DNA of 64,000 bases from Flavobacterium zepuense (GCF_007097145.1 NZ_VJVZ01000011.1:124001-188000), one strand, 5' to 3'. Shown: positions 30,523-39,885, counted from the first letter of the stretch. The notes: a model not told the origin generated them from the sequence alone. Numbers and translations are program-made.

Positions 30523-32345
30523 TATATATGCTCTTCGCCTTTTTCGGCAACTTTACGTTCCAGTTCGGCTAAAAATTCTTCCATTACGGGTCGTACGGTG
30601 CTCTCGGGCAGGTCGGCTATCCTAATGTACATTAAACCGTCTACAGAGTTATTAAACAGCGGGTCTACATTAAAGGCAATAACCCTGGCATTTTGCTTAA
30701 TGTACTTTTTAATTAGTACCGGCAGGCGCAGGTTGCCCGGCTCTACCTCCTCAATTATCTTATCAAACTTATTAAGGTCGGCTTCAGCCTCATTAAATAC
30801 AAAATCTTTATCGCCATCTTTAAGCTTAACCTTGTACTCCTTTTTAGGGTGAACGTATTGCGCTATATAAGGGTCGTAATAATGTGATTTCATGAACTCT
30901 ATCATAAGCGACTTAGAGAAATCAGAGAACTGGTTGCTAATACTCACACCGCCTATAAGGAATTTATGTTCAGGGTAATGAAGCGTTAAATGCACAACGC
31001 CTTTCCATAATAAGAAAAGCGGCATGGGCTTTTGCTGGTACTCTTTAATAATAAAGGCACGGCCCATTTCTATCGATTTGCTCATCATGTCATACAGCTC
31101 GGGCTCAAACCTAAACAGGTCGTGCAGGTAAAAACCGTCTATACCGTATTTTTTATATATCTGTGCGCCAAGCCCCATACGGTATGCGCCTGCAACCTGC
31201 TTTGTGTCATCATCCCATAAAAACATATGGTGGTAATACTTATCGTACTGGTCTAAGTCTAACGACTCATTAGTGCCCTCACCCACAGCGCGGAAGGTAA
31301 TTTCGCGCAGTCGGCCCAGTTCATGTAATATAGCAGGTATCTTATCAGCCGATGTAAAGAACACCTCGTAGTTTTTGCTTTGCAGCAAACGGGCATCTAC
31401 TTTACGCAGTTGCTCAATTTCGGCCACAATCTTATCCTGGTGTGCCGGCCCGGCAATTTGCTTAGGGCCTTTATTAAGCTTCAGGTTAAGGTTGGATGTA
31501 TAGGTATCTATAAGGTTGGTTTCCTTTTCGTAAGGATTGGCCAGCATATAGGTTTTTTTACGTAAAAATTCAGAGTAGGCCTCAATGGTTTCATGTTCAG
31601 CCTGTTCGGCAACGCTTATTGGCTTACCTATACGTACTTTAATAACCCTGTTTTTTTGGGTAAGCAGCTCACTTGGCAGCTTTGCAGTTCGCAACGTATC
31701 GCTAATTTGCGAAAGCCAGTAAAACAGGCGGCTGTTCTTGGCATGAAAGTAAATAGGTACTACAGGTACGTTAGCTTTTTTAATAAGCTTAATGGCTCCT
31801 TCTTCCCAGGGTTTATCTACAACAAGCTTGTCATCTTTATAGGTAGAAACTTCCCCGGCAGGAAATATACCCAGCGGTTTATTTTCCTTTAAATGTCGCA
31901 ATGCATCTTTAATACCTGTAACGCTGCTTTTCGCATCCTTATGGTTCTCAAAAGGGTTAACGGGCATTACGTAAGGTTTAAGCGGCTCTATGCGGTGCAG
32001 TAAAAAGTTAGCTATAATTTTAAAATTAGGCTCACGTTCTACCATAAGTTTTAAAAGCAGTATGCCATCTATACCTCCCAGCGGGTGGTTAGATACAGTA
32101 ATATAAGCACCTGTTTTAGGCAGGCGTTTTAGGTCTTCTTCGGGTATTTCAAACTTTATCTGGAACTCGTCAAGTATGGCATTCAGGAATTCTAAGTCGC
32201 TTAGTTGTTTATTTCTGTCATAAATTTTATTCATGGTAGAAATCTTCAGTACCTTCATTAACAGCCAGCCTGTAAAAGTCCCTAAAAACCCATATTTATC
32301 AGCTTTAATTGCTTTCGCAACTTCTTTAGCAGTAACTAAACTCAT
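30522..32345 (-). CDS. olsF: Bifunctional acyltransferase for ornithine-type lipids (OlsF-like)
   Basis: A 607-residue two-domain acyltransferase. The N-terminal PlsC-like part (about 60-290) has SNHPLGGIDG with His87 and Asp93 (spacing of five, as in hemolysin-related acyltransferases, rather than the HX4D of PlsC) and IFPAGEVSTY. The C-terminal part (about 310-530) is a GNAT-like OlsB domain, with EITFRAVGEG and the DLFRFEPELYDMMSKSIEMGR segment. Bifunctional OlsF makes ornithine lipids in Serratia and Flavobacterium by one N- and one O-acylation. The amino acid acceptor here is inferred. Divergent from the ELWxxDGT-repeat gene; a TATCTTTG -7 element precedes it. Confidence 0.82.
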   Translation of the reverse strand: MSLVTAKEVAKAIKADKYGFLGTFTGWLLMKVLKISTMNKIYDRNKQLSDLEFLNAILDEFQIKFEIPEEDLKRLPKTGAYITVSNHPLGGIDGILLLKLMVEREPNFKIIANFLLHRIEPLKPYVMPVNPFENHKDAKSSVTGIKDALRHLKENKPLGIFPAGEVSTYKDDKLVVDKPWEEGAIKLIKKANVPVVPIYFHAKNSRLFYWLSQISDTLRTAKLPSELLTQKNRVIKVRIGKPISVAEQAEHETIEAYSEFLRKKTYMLANPYEKETNLIDTYTSNLNLKLNKGPKQIAGPAHQDKIVAEIEQLRKVDARLLQSKNYEVFFTSADKIPAILHELGRLREITFRAVGEGTNESLDLDQYDKYYHHMFLWDDDTKQVAGAYRMGLGAQIYKKYGIDGFYLHDLFRFEPELYDMMSKSIEMGRAFIIKEYQQKPMPLFLLWKGVVHLTLHYPEHKFLIGGVSISNQFSDFSKSLMIEFMKSHYYDPYIAQYVHPKKEYKVKLKDGDKDFVFNEAEADLNKFDKIIEEVEPGNLRLPVLIKKYIKQNARVIAFNVDPLFNNSVDGLMYIRIADLPESTVRPVMEEFLAELERKVAEKGEEHI

Positions 32346-32721
32346 CTACATTTTGTGTTTCAGGCGAAAAGCAAAGATAGCAATTATAGCGAAACGCTAA
32401 AGGGTATACGCTTTTTAAATTGATTTGTTAAAATATTGTCTATTTAGTTGCAATTAAAGCAATTGTATTGCGATTTGTGTTAAAGCCGATGCGTCATTTA
32501 TAACGGTAAAGCCATATGTGCATTTACATAGCGCATTTAAACATTGTAAACTCAAAACGAAGCATTATTAAATTGTTATTTATAACACATTGATTTCCTG
32601 TTCTTCTAAAACTATCGGCGCGTTTTGCCTTTAGTATGTAAAGATGTTAATTGTGAGAATTAACTTTACTGTTTAGGGTGTGTTATTTACATTTATGGTT
32701 ATTACAATTAAATTTCTATAC
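32346..32721. other. Long AT-rich divergent intergenic region
   Basis: 376 bp between olsF and the ELWxxDGT-repeat gene. It contains the olsF promoter at its left end and otherwise no gene, tRNA or clear palindrome that I could support. A long leader for the repeat-protein gene is possible. Confidence 0.6.
32372..32379 (-). promoter_or_regulatory. Promoter -7 element for olsF
   Basis: TATCTTTG on the minus strand; leader of about 20 bases to the ATG at 32345. Confidence 0.5.
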
Positions 32722-34323
32722 ATGAAAAAGATCATTACTACATTACTGTTTTTTAGTTTAAGCGGCGCCTATGCGCAAAACCAACAAACCGTAGAACTTA
32801 TTAAGGACATTAATCCCGGCAGCGAGGGCGCAGGCATAATGCAGCCTGTAGAGTTTAATGGCAAACTTTATTTCCCGGCCGATGACGGCGAGCACGGCCG
32901 AGAGCTATGGGTAAGCGATGGCACCGAAGAAGGCACCCATCTTGTAAAGGACATTAGCGCTGCAGGCGAATCATCTATTACATTCCTTACAGAGGTAAAT
33001 AATAAGCTGGTGTTTTCGGCTAATGGAACTTCCGGAGACATTGAATTGTATGTTACCGATGGTACCGAAGAAGGTACAGTATTGCTGAAAAACATTAATC
33101 CAACAAGTAGCTCAGTGCCATCTGATTTTACAAAATTGGAAGATAAAGTAATTTTTGTAGCCAATGATGGCACTACAGGAAATGAACTTTGGGTAACCGA
33201 CGGCACTGCCGATGGCACGGTACTGCTAAAAGATATTAACCCTAACGGCGACTCGTACCCATATGGATTTATTGAATATAATGGTAAGCTGTATTTTCAG
33301 GCCGATAATGGCACTAACGGTAGCGAACTTTGGAGCACTGATGGCACAACGGCCGGTACTACTATGGTAAAAGATGTTTTTGTGGGAGGCGACTCGTACC
33401 CAAGGAGTTTTGGTATCCTTAATGACCTTCTTTTATTCAGGGCTGATGATGCCGAGCATGGCGATGAACTTTGGGTAACCGACGGTACTGAGGCAGGCAC
33501 AACGTTTCTTATAGATATTAACACCGCAGAAGGCGAAGGCAGCAGCATTAATGAGTTTACACTGGTTAATGGCAAGTTGTACTTTAGGGCAAGGACTGCC
33601 GATAATGGTATGGAGTTATGGAGCACCGATGGTACAGCCGCAGGCACAGCTTTGGTAAAAGATATTTTTCCGGGTGTTGAAGATTCTTTCCCCGGGGCAT
33701 TAACCGAATATGATGGCAAGGTATACTTTCAGGCAACAGATGGCGTACACAACACCGAGCTTTGGGTAAGCGATGGCACCGATGCCGGTACATATATGCT
33801 TAAGGATATTCACCCAACTAATTATAGTGCACCAAATGAATTTATCGTGTTTAACAACCTACTGTATTTTGTAGCCGATGACAGTACTAACGGCAGTGAA
33901 CTTTGGGTAACCGACGGTACTGAAGAGGGTACTTACAAACCTATCGCGGGTCAGGACGAGGCCGTGAGCCCTTTATACTTTATACCGTTCTCTACTATTT
34001 ACAATGATGAACTGTACTTTAAAGCAGAATATGGTACTACCGGTGCCGAATTATGGAAACTGGGCGAGCAGGTAGCCGGACTTGACGAAGCAGGCTTTAG
34101 CAAAAATGTTACAGTATACCCTAACCCGGCATCTGATAAATTAACTATTGCTTTGGCAAACGGTACGGTGCAAAATGTAACTGTGTTTTCTGTAACCGGT
34201 AAAAAAGTACTGGAGAGTGCTACTGAAAGTGTTGATGTTTCTGGACTTAGCGCCGGGCTTTACATTGTAAAAGTACAGGATGATAACAACCGTGTACTTT
34301 TTAATAAGATCGTAAAACAATAG
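32722..34323 (+). CDS. Secreted ELWxxDGT-repeat protein with T9SS sorting domain
   Basis: A 533-residue exported protein. The signal peptide is MKKIITTLLFFSLSGAYAQ; I start at 32722, since an in-frame ATG at 32680 would add a hydrophobic stretch before it. Eight copies of a roughly 48-residue unit follow, each ending ELWxxDGTxxGT (ELWVSDGTEEGT, ELYVTDGTEEGT, ELWVTDGTADGT, and others), with a final partial one (ELWKLGE). The repeat probably builds a beta-propeller-like surface protein. The C-terminus from VYPNPASDKLTI is a type IX sorting domain. Function is unknown; adhesion or binding is a guess. Confidence 0.9.
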   Translation: MKKIITTLLFFSLSGAYAQNQQTVELIKDINPGSEGAGIMQPVEFNGKLYFPADDGEHGRELWVSDGTEEGTHLVKDISAAGESSITFLTEVNNKLVFSANGTSGDIELYVTDGTEEGTVLLKNINPTSSSVPSDFTKLEDKVIFVANDGTTGNELWVTDGTADGTVLLKDINPNGDSYPYGFIEYNGKLYFQADNGTNGSELWSTDGTTAGTTMVKDVFVGGDSYPRSFGILNDLLLFRADDAEHGDELWVTDGTEAGTTFLIDINTAEGEGSSINEFTLVNGKLYFRARTADNGMELWSTDGTAAGTALVKDIFPGVEDSFPGALTEYDGKVYFQATDGVHNTELWVSDGTDAGTYMLKDIHPTNYSAPNEFIVFNNLLYFVADDSTNGSELWVTDGTEEGTYKPIAGQDEAVSPLYFIPFSTIYNDELYFKAEYGTTGAELWKLGEQVAGLDEAGFSKNVTVYPNPASDKLTIALANGTVQNVTVFSVTGKKVLESATESVDVSGLSAGLYIVKVQDDNNRVLFNKIVKQ

Positions 34324-34355
34324 GCTTTATTTTTAATTACCGGGTTTTATAAACA

Positions 34356-34384
34356 GAGGCTGCCCTAAAAGGCAGCCTTTTGCA
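34356..34384 (+). terminator. Terminator after the ELWxxDGT-repeat gene
   Basis: AGGCTGCC and GGCAGCCT arms around CTAAAA, then TTTGC. Confidence 0.7.
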
Positions 34385-34433
34385 TTTAGCTAAAATGTTT
34401 AGCGGTAAATGCCCGCAAGCGATTGATTTTTGT

Positions 34434-34441
34434 TAATTTTG
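34434..34441 (+). promoter_or_regulatory. Promoter -7 element for xth
   Basis: TAATTTTG; transcription would begin near 34448, which supports the ATG at 34459 and not the one at 34423. Confidence 0.5.
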
Positions 34442-34458
34442 GAAATCAAATTTTAACA

Positions 34459-35220
34459 ATGAGAGTTATATCATACAATGTAAACGGCATACGTGCTGCA
34501 TTTACAAAAGGATTTATAGACTGGCTTAAACAGGCCAACCCCGATGTTATTTGCCTTCAGGAAATTAAGGCCACGCATGACCAGGTTGCCATACAGGAAA
34601 TTGAAGACGCAGGCTACCCTTACCATTACTGGTTTTCGGCACAAAAAAAAGGGTATAGCGGCGTGGCAGTTTTTAGCAAGCACAAGCCCAATAATGTGGT
34701 GTACGGAACCGGTATTCAGCACATGGATTTTGAGGGGCGCAACCTGCGCCTGGACTTTGATACCTTTAGTGTTATGAGTCTGTACCTGCCATCGGGCACT
34801 AACATAGACAGGCTGGGCCATAAGTTTAAGTATATGGATGATTTTGCGGAATACATTAATAACCTTAAGCAGGAGCACCCTAACCTTGTTATTTGTGGCG
34901 ATTATAATATTTGCCACCAGGCTATAGATATTCATGACCCAATACGTAACGCAAAAGTGTCGGGCTTTTTACCTGAAGAGCGCGCCTGGCTGGATGCGTT
35001 TATAAACAACGGTTTTGTAGACAGCTTCCGCCATTTTAATAAAGACCCGCACCATTACAGCTGGTGGAGCTACCGCGCCGGTGCCCGTGGCAATAACAAA
35101 GGCTGGCGTATAGATTATGCACTGGTTACAGAGCCTATGAAAGAGCGCCTTACCCGTGCTGTTATTTTGCCCGAAGCCAAGCACAGCGATCATTGCCCCG
35201 TATTAGTAGAATTTGAATAA
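34459..35220 (+). CDS. xth: Exodeoxyribonuclease III
   Basis: A 253-residue AP endonuclease/3'-exonuclease of the EEP fold. MRVISYNVNGIRAA opens the protein; Glu35 in ICLQEIKAT is the metal ligand, CGDYNICH the catalytic Asp-Asn pair region, and KHSDHCPV the final Asp-His. The enzyme nicks DNA 5' to abasic sites in base-excision repair. I chose the ATG at 34459: an upstream in-frame ATG at 34423 would add twelve unconserved residues before it and would lie outside the transcript from the -7 element at 34434-34441. Monocistronic in appearance. Confidence 0.95.
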   Translation: MRVISYNVNGIRAAFTKGFIDWLKQANPDVICLQEIKATHDQVAIQEIEDAGYPYHYWFSAQKKGYSGVAVFSKHKPNNVVYGTGIQHMDFEGRNLRLDFDTFSVMSLYLPSGTNIDRLGHKFKYMDDFAEYINNLKQEHPNLVICGDYNICHQAIDIHDPIRNAKVSGFLPEERAWLDAFINNGFVDSFRHFNKDPHHYSWWSYRAGARGNNKGWRIDYALVTEPMKERLTRAVILPEAKHSDHCPVLVEFE

Positions 35221-35297
35221 TTTGTGTTTTAACAAATTTTTAAGAAAAAAGGCAAGGTTCTTGCTGATAGCATTTATACCAATAAAACAAAAATATA

Positions 35298-36260
35298 ATG
35301 ATTAAAAGAGTCTCTCTGGGGTTACTTATACTTGCCCTTAGCACAACATCGTGCGTATCTAAAAAGGTATATAACGACCTGGAAAGTAAATATGCGGCCC
35401 TTAAAAAAGAGAATCGCCAGGCTAACGATGAAAACAGTAAGCTTACTAAAGAGCGCAATGAACTGGATTTAAAATCTAAAGACCTGCAAGGCCAATTGGA
35501 TAAGCTTAAAGCCGAACGCGATAAACTGGCGGCCGATTATGCGGCTACAAAATCTACCCTTGATAATTTAAAAACATCATACACGGCGTTAGAGAACGAT
35601 AGCAGTGCTGCGCTTAACGCCAACATTAAAAAGAACCGCGAGCTTTTAGCCCAGCTTGAGGCGAAAGAAAAAGCCCTTGCTGCCGAACAGGAAAGGCTTA
35701 ACAAACTAAGCGCCGAACTTAAAGAGCGCTCTGCACGTGTAGATGAGCTTGAAGGTATTATGGCATCGCAGCAGGCAAACCTTACAGCGCTTAAAGACAG
35801 GCTTTCTAAAGCACTTAACAGTTTTCAGGGTAAAGGGCTTACCGTTGAGCAAAAGAACGGTAAGGTGTATGTATCTATGGAAAACAAACTGCTTTTTGGC
35901 TCAGGCAGCTGGATAGTGGGCGCCGAAGGTAAAAAAGCGGTGGTTGAGGTTGCGAAAGTACTGGCTGATAACCCGGATATTGCCGTGCTTATTGAAGGCC
36001 ATACCGATAACGTGCCTTACGCAGGCGGCGGACAGATACAGAACAACTGGGACCTTTCTACCAAACGTGCTACGGCTATTGTAAACATTGTGCGCGAAAA
36101 CAAAAAGGTTGATCCTAAAAACCTAACTGCGGCGGGCAGGAGCGAATTTGCCCCGGTTGCCGGTAACGAAACCGCCGATGGTAAAGCCAAGAACAGGAGG
36201 ATAGAAATTATCCTTACCCCTAAGCTTGACGAGATATCTAAATTGCTTAACGAACTTTAG
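35298..36260 (+). CDS. OmpA family lipoprotein with coiled coil
   Basis: A 320-residue outer-membrane-associated protein. The lipobox LSTTSC puts the acylated Cys at 19. Residues 25-190 form a long coiled coil with heptad spacing (LDLKSKDLQGQLDKLKAERDKL), and about 200-310 is the OmpA-like peptidoglycan-binding domain, with VLIEGHTDNVPY and the NWDLSTKRATAIV helix and GRSEFAPV. It probably ties the outer membrane to peptidoglycan. Closest functional picture is the Pal/OmpA type. Single-gene transcript with terminator. Confidence 0.93.
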   Translation: MIKRVSLGLLILALSTTSCVSKKVYNDLESKYAALKKENRQANDENSKLTKERNELDLKSKDLQGQLDKLKAERDKLAADYAATKSTLDNLKTSYTALENDSSAALNANIKKNRELLAQLEAKEKALAAEQERLNKLSAELKERSARVDELEGIMASQQANLTALKDRLSKALNSFQGKGLTVEQKNGKVYVSMENKLLFGSGSWIVGAEGKKAVVEVAKVLADNPDIAVLIEGHTDNVPYAGGGQIQNNWDLSTKRATAIVNIVRENKKVDPKNLTAAGRSEFAPVAGNETADGKAKNRRIEIILTPKLDEISKLLNEL

Positions 36261-36279
36261 CAACAAACAGCATAACAGC

Positions 36280-36316
36280 AAACAAGCCCCGCGATTACCG
36301 TGGGGCTTGTTTTATT
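36280..36316 (+). terminator. Terminator after the OmpA lipoprotein gene
   Basis: AAACAAGCCCC and GGGGCTTGTTT arms with about ten bases between; T-rich tail TTTATTTATA. May also serve the convergent sugar dehydrogenase gene, whose stop lies about 20 bp further on. Confidence 0.8.
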
Positions 36317-36334
36317 TATAGCGGTCTCCAAGTA

Positions 36335-37696
36335 TTATTGTACCACAAGTTTTTGTGTTTTTTTACTTCCGCCGGCATTTACTTCTACCATATAAATACC
36401 ACTTTGCAGTGCTGCTATGTCTACCGTGTTTTCGTTGGCAGTAAGGAGTTGCTGCATTAACATCTTTCCAGTAATATCGTAAATTGTGGCATTAGCAGTG
36501 CCAGAGTTATTAAGGTTTAAAAACAGCTGCCCGTTTGCAGGGTTAGGGTGCATGCTAAAGGCGCGGTTGCTTGCCGTATCTGTACTTAGCATGCTATCGG
36601 TAATTTTATAAATAGTACCGCTGCTTGCGCCGCCTATATACAATTCGCCGTTAATATCTTCGCCAAAAACGGTAAAGTTATTGCCCTCAAAAGCCTCGGT
36701 ATAGGTAAGGTTACCCTCGGCATCTGCCCAGCCTATTTTATTGTTGCAGTAATCGGCAAAAATATATTTACCCAATAGGTTAGGGTAGGTGGTGCCCGTA
36801 TATACATAACCCCCTGTGATAGAGCAGCCATCGGTATCATCATGGGTGTATTCGGCAAACGGCTGGGTATACATTTCTACAAGCGAACAACCGTCAGGAT
36901 TATACGGTTCGCTGCCTTCAAAACACCTCCAGCCATAATTAAGTCCCGCCACATTACCAACCGACCTATCTATCTCTTCTATATTTTCCTGGCCTACATC
37001 GGCTATCCAAAGGTCGCCGTTAAGGCGGTTAAACGAGAATTTCCATGGGTTACGCAACCCAGTTGCCCAAATTTCGTCGTTGCCATCTATACCTACAAAA
37101 GGGTTATCTGCCGGAATGCCATAGGGCGGGGTAAGGTCAACATCTATACGTAGCATTTTGCCTAATAGCGTATTTTTGTTTTGTCCGTTATCATTAGGGT
37201 CGCCGCCGCTACCGCCATCGCCCATGGCAATGTACAGGTAGCCATCAGGCCCAAAACGAAGGCAGCCACCATTATGGTTTGAGAAGGGCTGTGTTACAGT
37301 AAGCAGTATCAATGCCGATTCAGGATCGGCTGATATCTCATTTTCTTCACTGCGTGTATATCGTGCAACTACAGTGTTACCATCGATATTGGTGTAATTA
37401 ATGTAAAAGTAGCCATTGGTTTCGTAATCCGGGTGAAATGCAAGTCCCAGCAAGCCGCGTTCGCCGCCTGTAGAGATTAGGGCGGACACATTTAAAAACG
37501 GAGTATCGCCCACTGTGCCATCGGTATTTACAATCTTAATCATACCGCCCTGCTCAGCCACGAAAAAGCGGTCATCCCCGGCATGGGTAATTTCTGTAAG
37601 CCCTGTAAAGCCTGTAGCATATTCTTCCAGCACTATGGTTTGGGCAAACGCGCCAACGCCGCACAATAGCATCGATAAAAATAATTTTGTTTTCAT
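36335..37696 (-). CDS. Secreted PQQ-dependent sugar dehydrogenase with T9SS sorting domain
   Basis: A 453-residue exported protein with a signal peptide (MKTKLFLSMLLCGVGAFAQ). The following ~330 residues are a beta-propeller of the glucose/sorbosone dehydrogenase (GSDH/YliI) type: GLTEITHAGDDRFFVAEQGG, GERGLLGLAFHPDYETNGYFY, the YIAMGDGGSGGDPNDNGQ loop and ATGLRNPWKFSFNR. Members bind PQQ and oxidise sugars or related aldoses. The last ~80 residues, from MHPNPANGQLFLNL, are a type IX sorting domain, so it is carried to the surface. The electron acceptor is unknown. Confidence 0.9.
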   Translation of the reverse strand: MKTKLFLSMLLCGVGAFAQTIVLEEYATGFTGLTEITHAGDDRFFVAEQGGMIKIVNTDGTVGDTPFLNVSALISTGGERGLLGLAFHPDYETNGYFYINYTNIDGNTVVARYTRSEENEISADPESALILLTVTQPFSNHNGGCLRFGPDGYLYIAMGDGGSGGDPNDNGQNKNTLLGKMLRIDVDLTPPYGIPADNPFVGIDGNDEIWATGLRNPWKFSFNRLNGDLWIADVGQENIEEIDRSVGNVAGLNYGWRCFEGSEPYNPDGCSLVEMYTQPFAEYTHDDTDGCSITGGYVYTGTTYPNLLGKYIFADYCNNKIGWADAEGNLTYTEAFEGNNFTVFGEDINGELYIGGASSGTIYKITDSMLSTDTASNRAFSMHPNPANGQLFLNLNNSGTANATIYDITGKMLMQQLLTANENTVDIAALQSGIYMVEVNAGGSKKTQKLVVQ

Positions 37697-37783
37697 AGTA
37701 ATTGCATTATAAGTTGGTTATAGTAAAGTTAGCAACAAAGCAGCAAAGCAATTTACTGGTTAACAAAACATTATAAATGCAAA

Positions 37784-37807
37784 AAGCCGGAGATAATTCT
37801 CCGGCTT
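37784..37807 (-). terminator. Terminator after the DUF4139 gene
   Basis: AAGCCGGAGA and TCTCCGGCTT arms around TAAT; on the minus strand it is followed by TTTTTGC. Confidence 0.8.
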
Positions 37808-37831
37808 GCTGTATAGCACTACAAAATGATT

Positions 37832-39520
37832 TTATAAATTCACAATATTCCTGTCCTTCGGATATTTAACTTTATAGCTTATGCGCAGCTTTTTAGTTTC
37901 GCCCGGCTTCAGCTTAAGTTCCCACTGCATGATACCTGTTTCTTTATTTACATCGGCGCTGCTGCTTTCTAACAATTCAATTTCCATTTCTTTATCGGTG
38001 GCAATAGGGTAATTTTCTTTAACCACTATTTGGGCGGCTTCTTTTTTATTATTACGGATGGTAACATCATACGTAAAAGTTTGCTCCCTGCGCGATGAAA
38101 GGAATTTAGTACCCGACTTCTCTGCCACTTTTTCGCGCTCTATAGATATTTTCCTGTCGCGTCCCATGCCCAGTTTAAGGGTATCGGTGGTTTGCATAGG
38201 GTCTATATAAGTTTTACCCGCATACAGCCCTTCAAAAATAATATTGGCCTCGCCTTTAAGCAGGTTGTATTTAGAATAGTCGGTAATCTGGGCTATTAAA
38301 AAGGCTTCTTTTTCGGCTTTAGGCACGGCAAAATGCCTGAAGCTTGCCGGCAACTGAATCTCCTTTAATGTTACGCTGTGCTTTTTACCGTTAGATGCAA
38401 TATCATAAGGCATATCAATATCAAAAGAAACGCTAAGCTGATTTTCTGTGATATTTGTTTCAAGAGTTGTAGCGGCAACGTTAGATTTAGATCGTTGCGT
38501 ACTGCGGTAGCCTTCTACTACAATCTCGTCTAATTTGCCTTTATCTGATGAAGCCATACCCCTTATCCTGATGTTTGCATCTGCTCTGGGTGCACTATTT
38601 CCATAACCTATAACAAGTCCCGATACTTGTCCCTGCAAGCTTTGTATAAAGTTAGGCGCATACTGCAAAAACCATGGGTTAATATCCGGTGCCTGGTTGT
38701 TTTGGGTGGGCACACCGCTGGATAGGGTTAGCTTAACCTTTTTCCAGTCGATGCCTGTTTGCTGTACCACCTGTGCTTTGTAAAGCATATTAATTGGGGC
38801 AGTGGTATTATCGGCACGCAGGTCGTAAAAGGGAGTCCACGATGCATTGCCGGTAAGGTAGCTAATGTCTAACGCTATATTGCCTGCCTGCTCGTTCATT
38901 ACCTGTAGCACCAGCTTGCCCGCCGATGTTTTTTCGGCTTCGCGGGTATTAGTGTCAAGGCGGCTGCTTAGTTTGGTAAACAGCTCGTTTAGCTTTTGCT
39001 CTTTCTCTGTAAGGCTATTAATGGTGTTGGATGTTTCGTTGCGCTTGGCTTTGTAGTAATCTACCATTTTAACCAGCTCTGCAACGCTAAGACCCGACTG
39101 CTGCCCGTACACCTGGTTGTTTTTATCCAAAAGCTCGAGTATCTTATATTCAGATGTTTTAAGGGTAGCGGTTTTTTCCAGTTCTTTTTTTACGATGGTA
39201 ATACTGTCACGCACACGTTTAATGGCGGGGGAGGTTTCATCGGGCTCAAACTCCGAAATATAATTAGTGGTAAATTGTACCGACAGTACCGTGAGCGTAG
39301 CCGGGGCGCCTATCTGCACGCTGCCTTCGTTAAGGTAATCGGCTACGTTTTTAATTACGATCTCGCTGGTGCCGGCGGGCAGGGTAACATTTGCGGTTTG
39401 AGCGATCTCGGCAGCATTAAAATATACGGTGGCGGCTTTTACTTTTGCCGTGGTAAAAACAGGTTTTTGGGCGTATGCCATGCCGCAAAATAGCAAAAGC
39501 ATTAATAAGGCTCTTTTCAT
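37832..39520 (-). CDS. DUF4139 (MuiA-like) secreted protein with SusC-like insert
   Basis: A 562-residue protein with a signal peptide (MKRALLMLLLFCGMAYAQ). Residues about 25-130 are the DUF4140 N-terminal region, about 130-200 a helical coil, and from about 220 (TGNASWTPFYDLRA) the DUF4139 region to the end (GETKKLRISYKVKYP). An insert at about 290-345 carries LQGQVSG (295-301), IRIRGM (317-322) and LDEIVVEGY (330-338), motifs of the plug domain of SusC/RagA receptors, in a permuted order. The MuiA-like family is of unclear function, in the periplasm or outer membrane. Single-gene unit. Confidence 0.85.
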   Translation of the reverse strand: MKRALLMLLLFCGMAYAQKPVFTTAKVKAATVYFNAAEIAQTANVTLPAGTSEIVIKNVADYLNEGSVQIGAPATLTVLSVQFTTNYISEFEPDETSPAIKRVRDSITIVKKELEKTATLKTSEYKILELLDKNNQVYGQQSGLSVAELVKMVDYYKAKRNETSNTINSLTEKEQKLNELFTKLSSRLDTNTREAEKTSAGKLVLQVMNEQAGNIALDISYLTGNASWTPFYDLRADNTTAPINMLYKAQVVQQTGIDWKKVKLTLSSGVPTQNNQAPDINPWFLQYAPNFIQSLQGQVSGLVIGYGNSAPRADANIRIRGMASSDKGKLDEIVVEGYRSTQRSKSNVAATTLETNITENQLSVSFDIDMPYDIASNGKKHSVTLKEIQLPASFRHFAVPKAEKEAFLIAQITDYSKYNLLKGEANIIFEGLYAGKTYIDPMQTTDTLKLGMGRDRKISIEREKVAEKSGTKFLSSRREQTFTYDVTIRNNKKEAAQIVVKENYPIATDKEMEIELLESSSADVNKETGIMQWELKLKPGETKKLRISYKVKYPKDRNIVNL

Positions 39521-39683
39521 TTTATATAAAGTTTAGCTTTTATATATAGAGCACTTATTTATAGGAAAGGTTGGGAGGGGAGTGAAATATTTTTGCCCTT
39601 AGTTGGTAATTTACCACTAACACCATGATTATGATTGAGTGAGTATCGCTCTCCTTAAGAACCACTCTGTACACAATTTTTTT

Positions 39684-39861
39684 AATTTTACCACGAAGGC
39701 ACAAAGCTATACAGGTTAAATAGTCACAAGTTACGCAAAGACAACCATCTAAAGATGGAAGAACACAAGGCTGTGGTTATCAAAGGCGCAATTAATATCC
39801 ACAAAGCCTTATGTTCTTTGTAAACAACAAAGTTGTCCTATTGTGCCTTTGTGGTAAAATT
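39684..39861. repeat. Palindromic element with AATTTTACCACnAAGGCACAA ends
   Basis: 178 bp with inverted ends of 21 bp matching at 20 positions (39684-39704 and 39841-39861). Inner segments pair as well: GAACACAAGGC near 39760 with GCCTTATGTTC near 39806, and a small hairpin CCATCTAAAGATGG near the middle. The whole could form one long imperfect hairpin. No transposase frame; a non-autonomous mobile element is likely. Confidence 0.8.
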
Positions 39862-39885
39862 AAAAAGATGTGGGCACACAGTAGC

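Noticed and set aside
32880..34070. Regularly spaced similar DNA segments, at first sight like a CRISPR array
   Set aside because: The spacing is about 144 bases, in frame, and encodes ELWxxDGT protein repeats.
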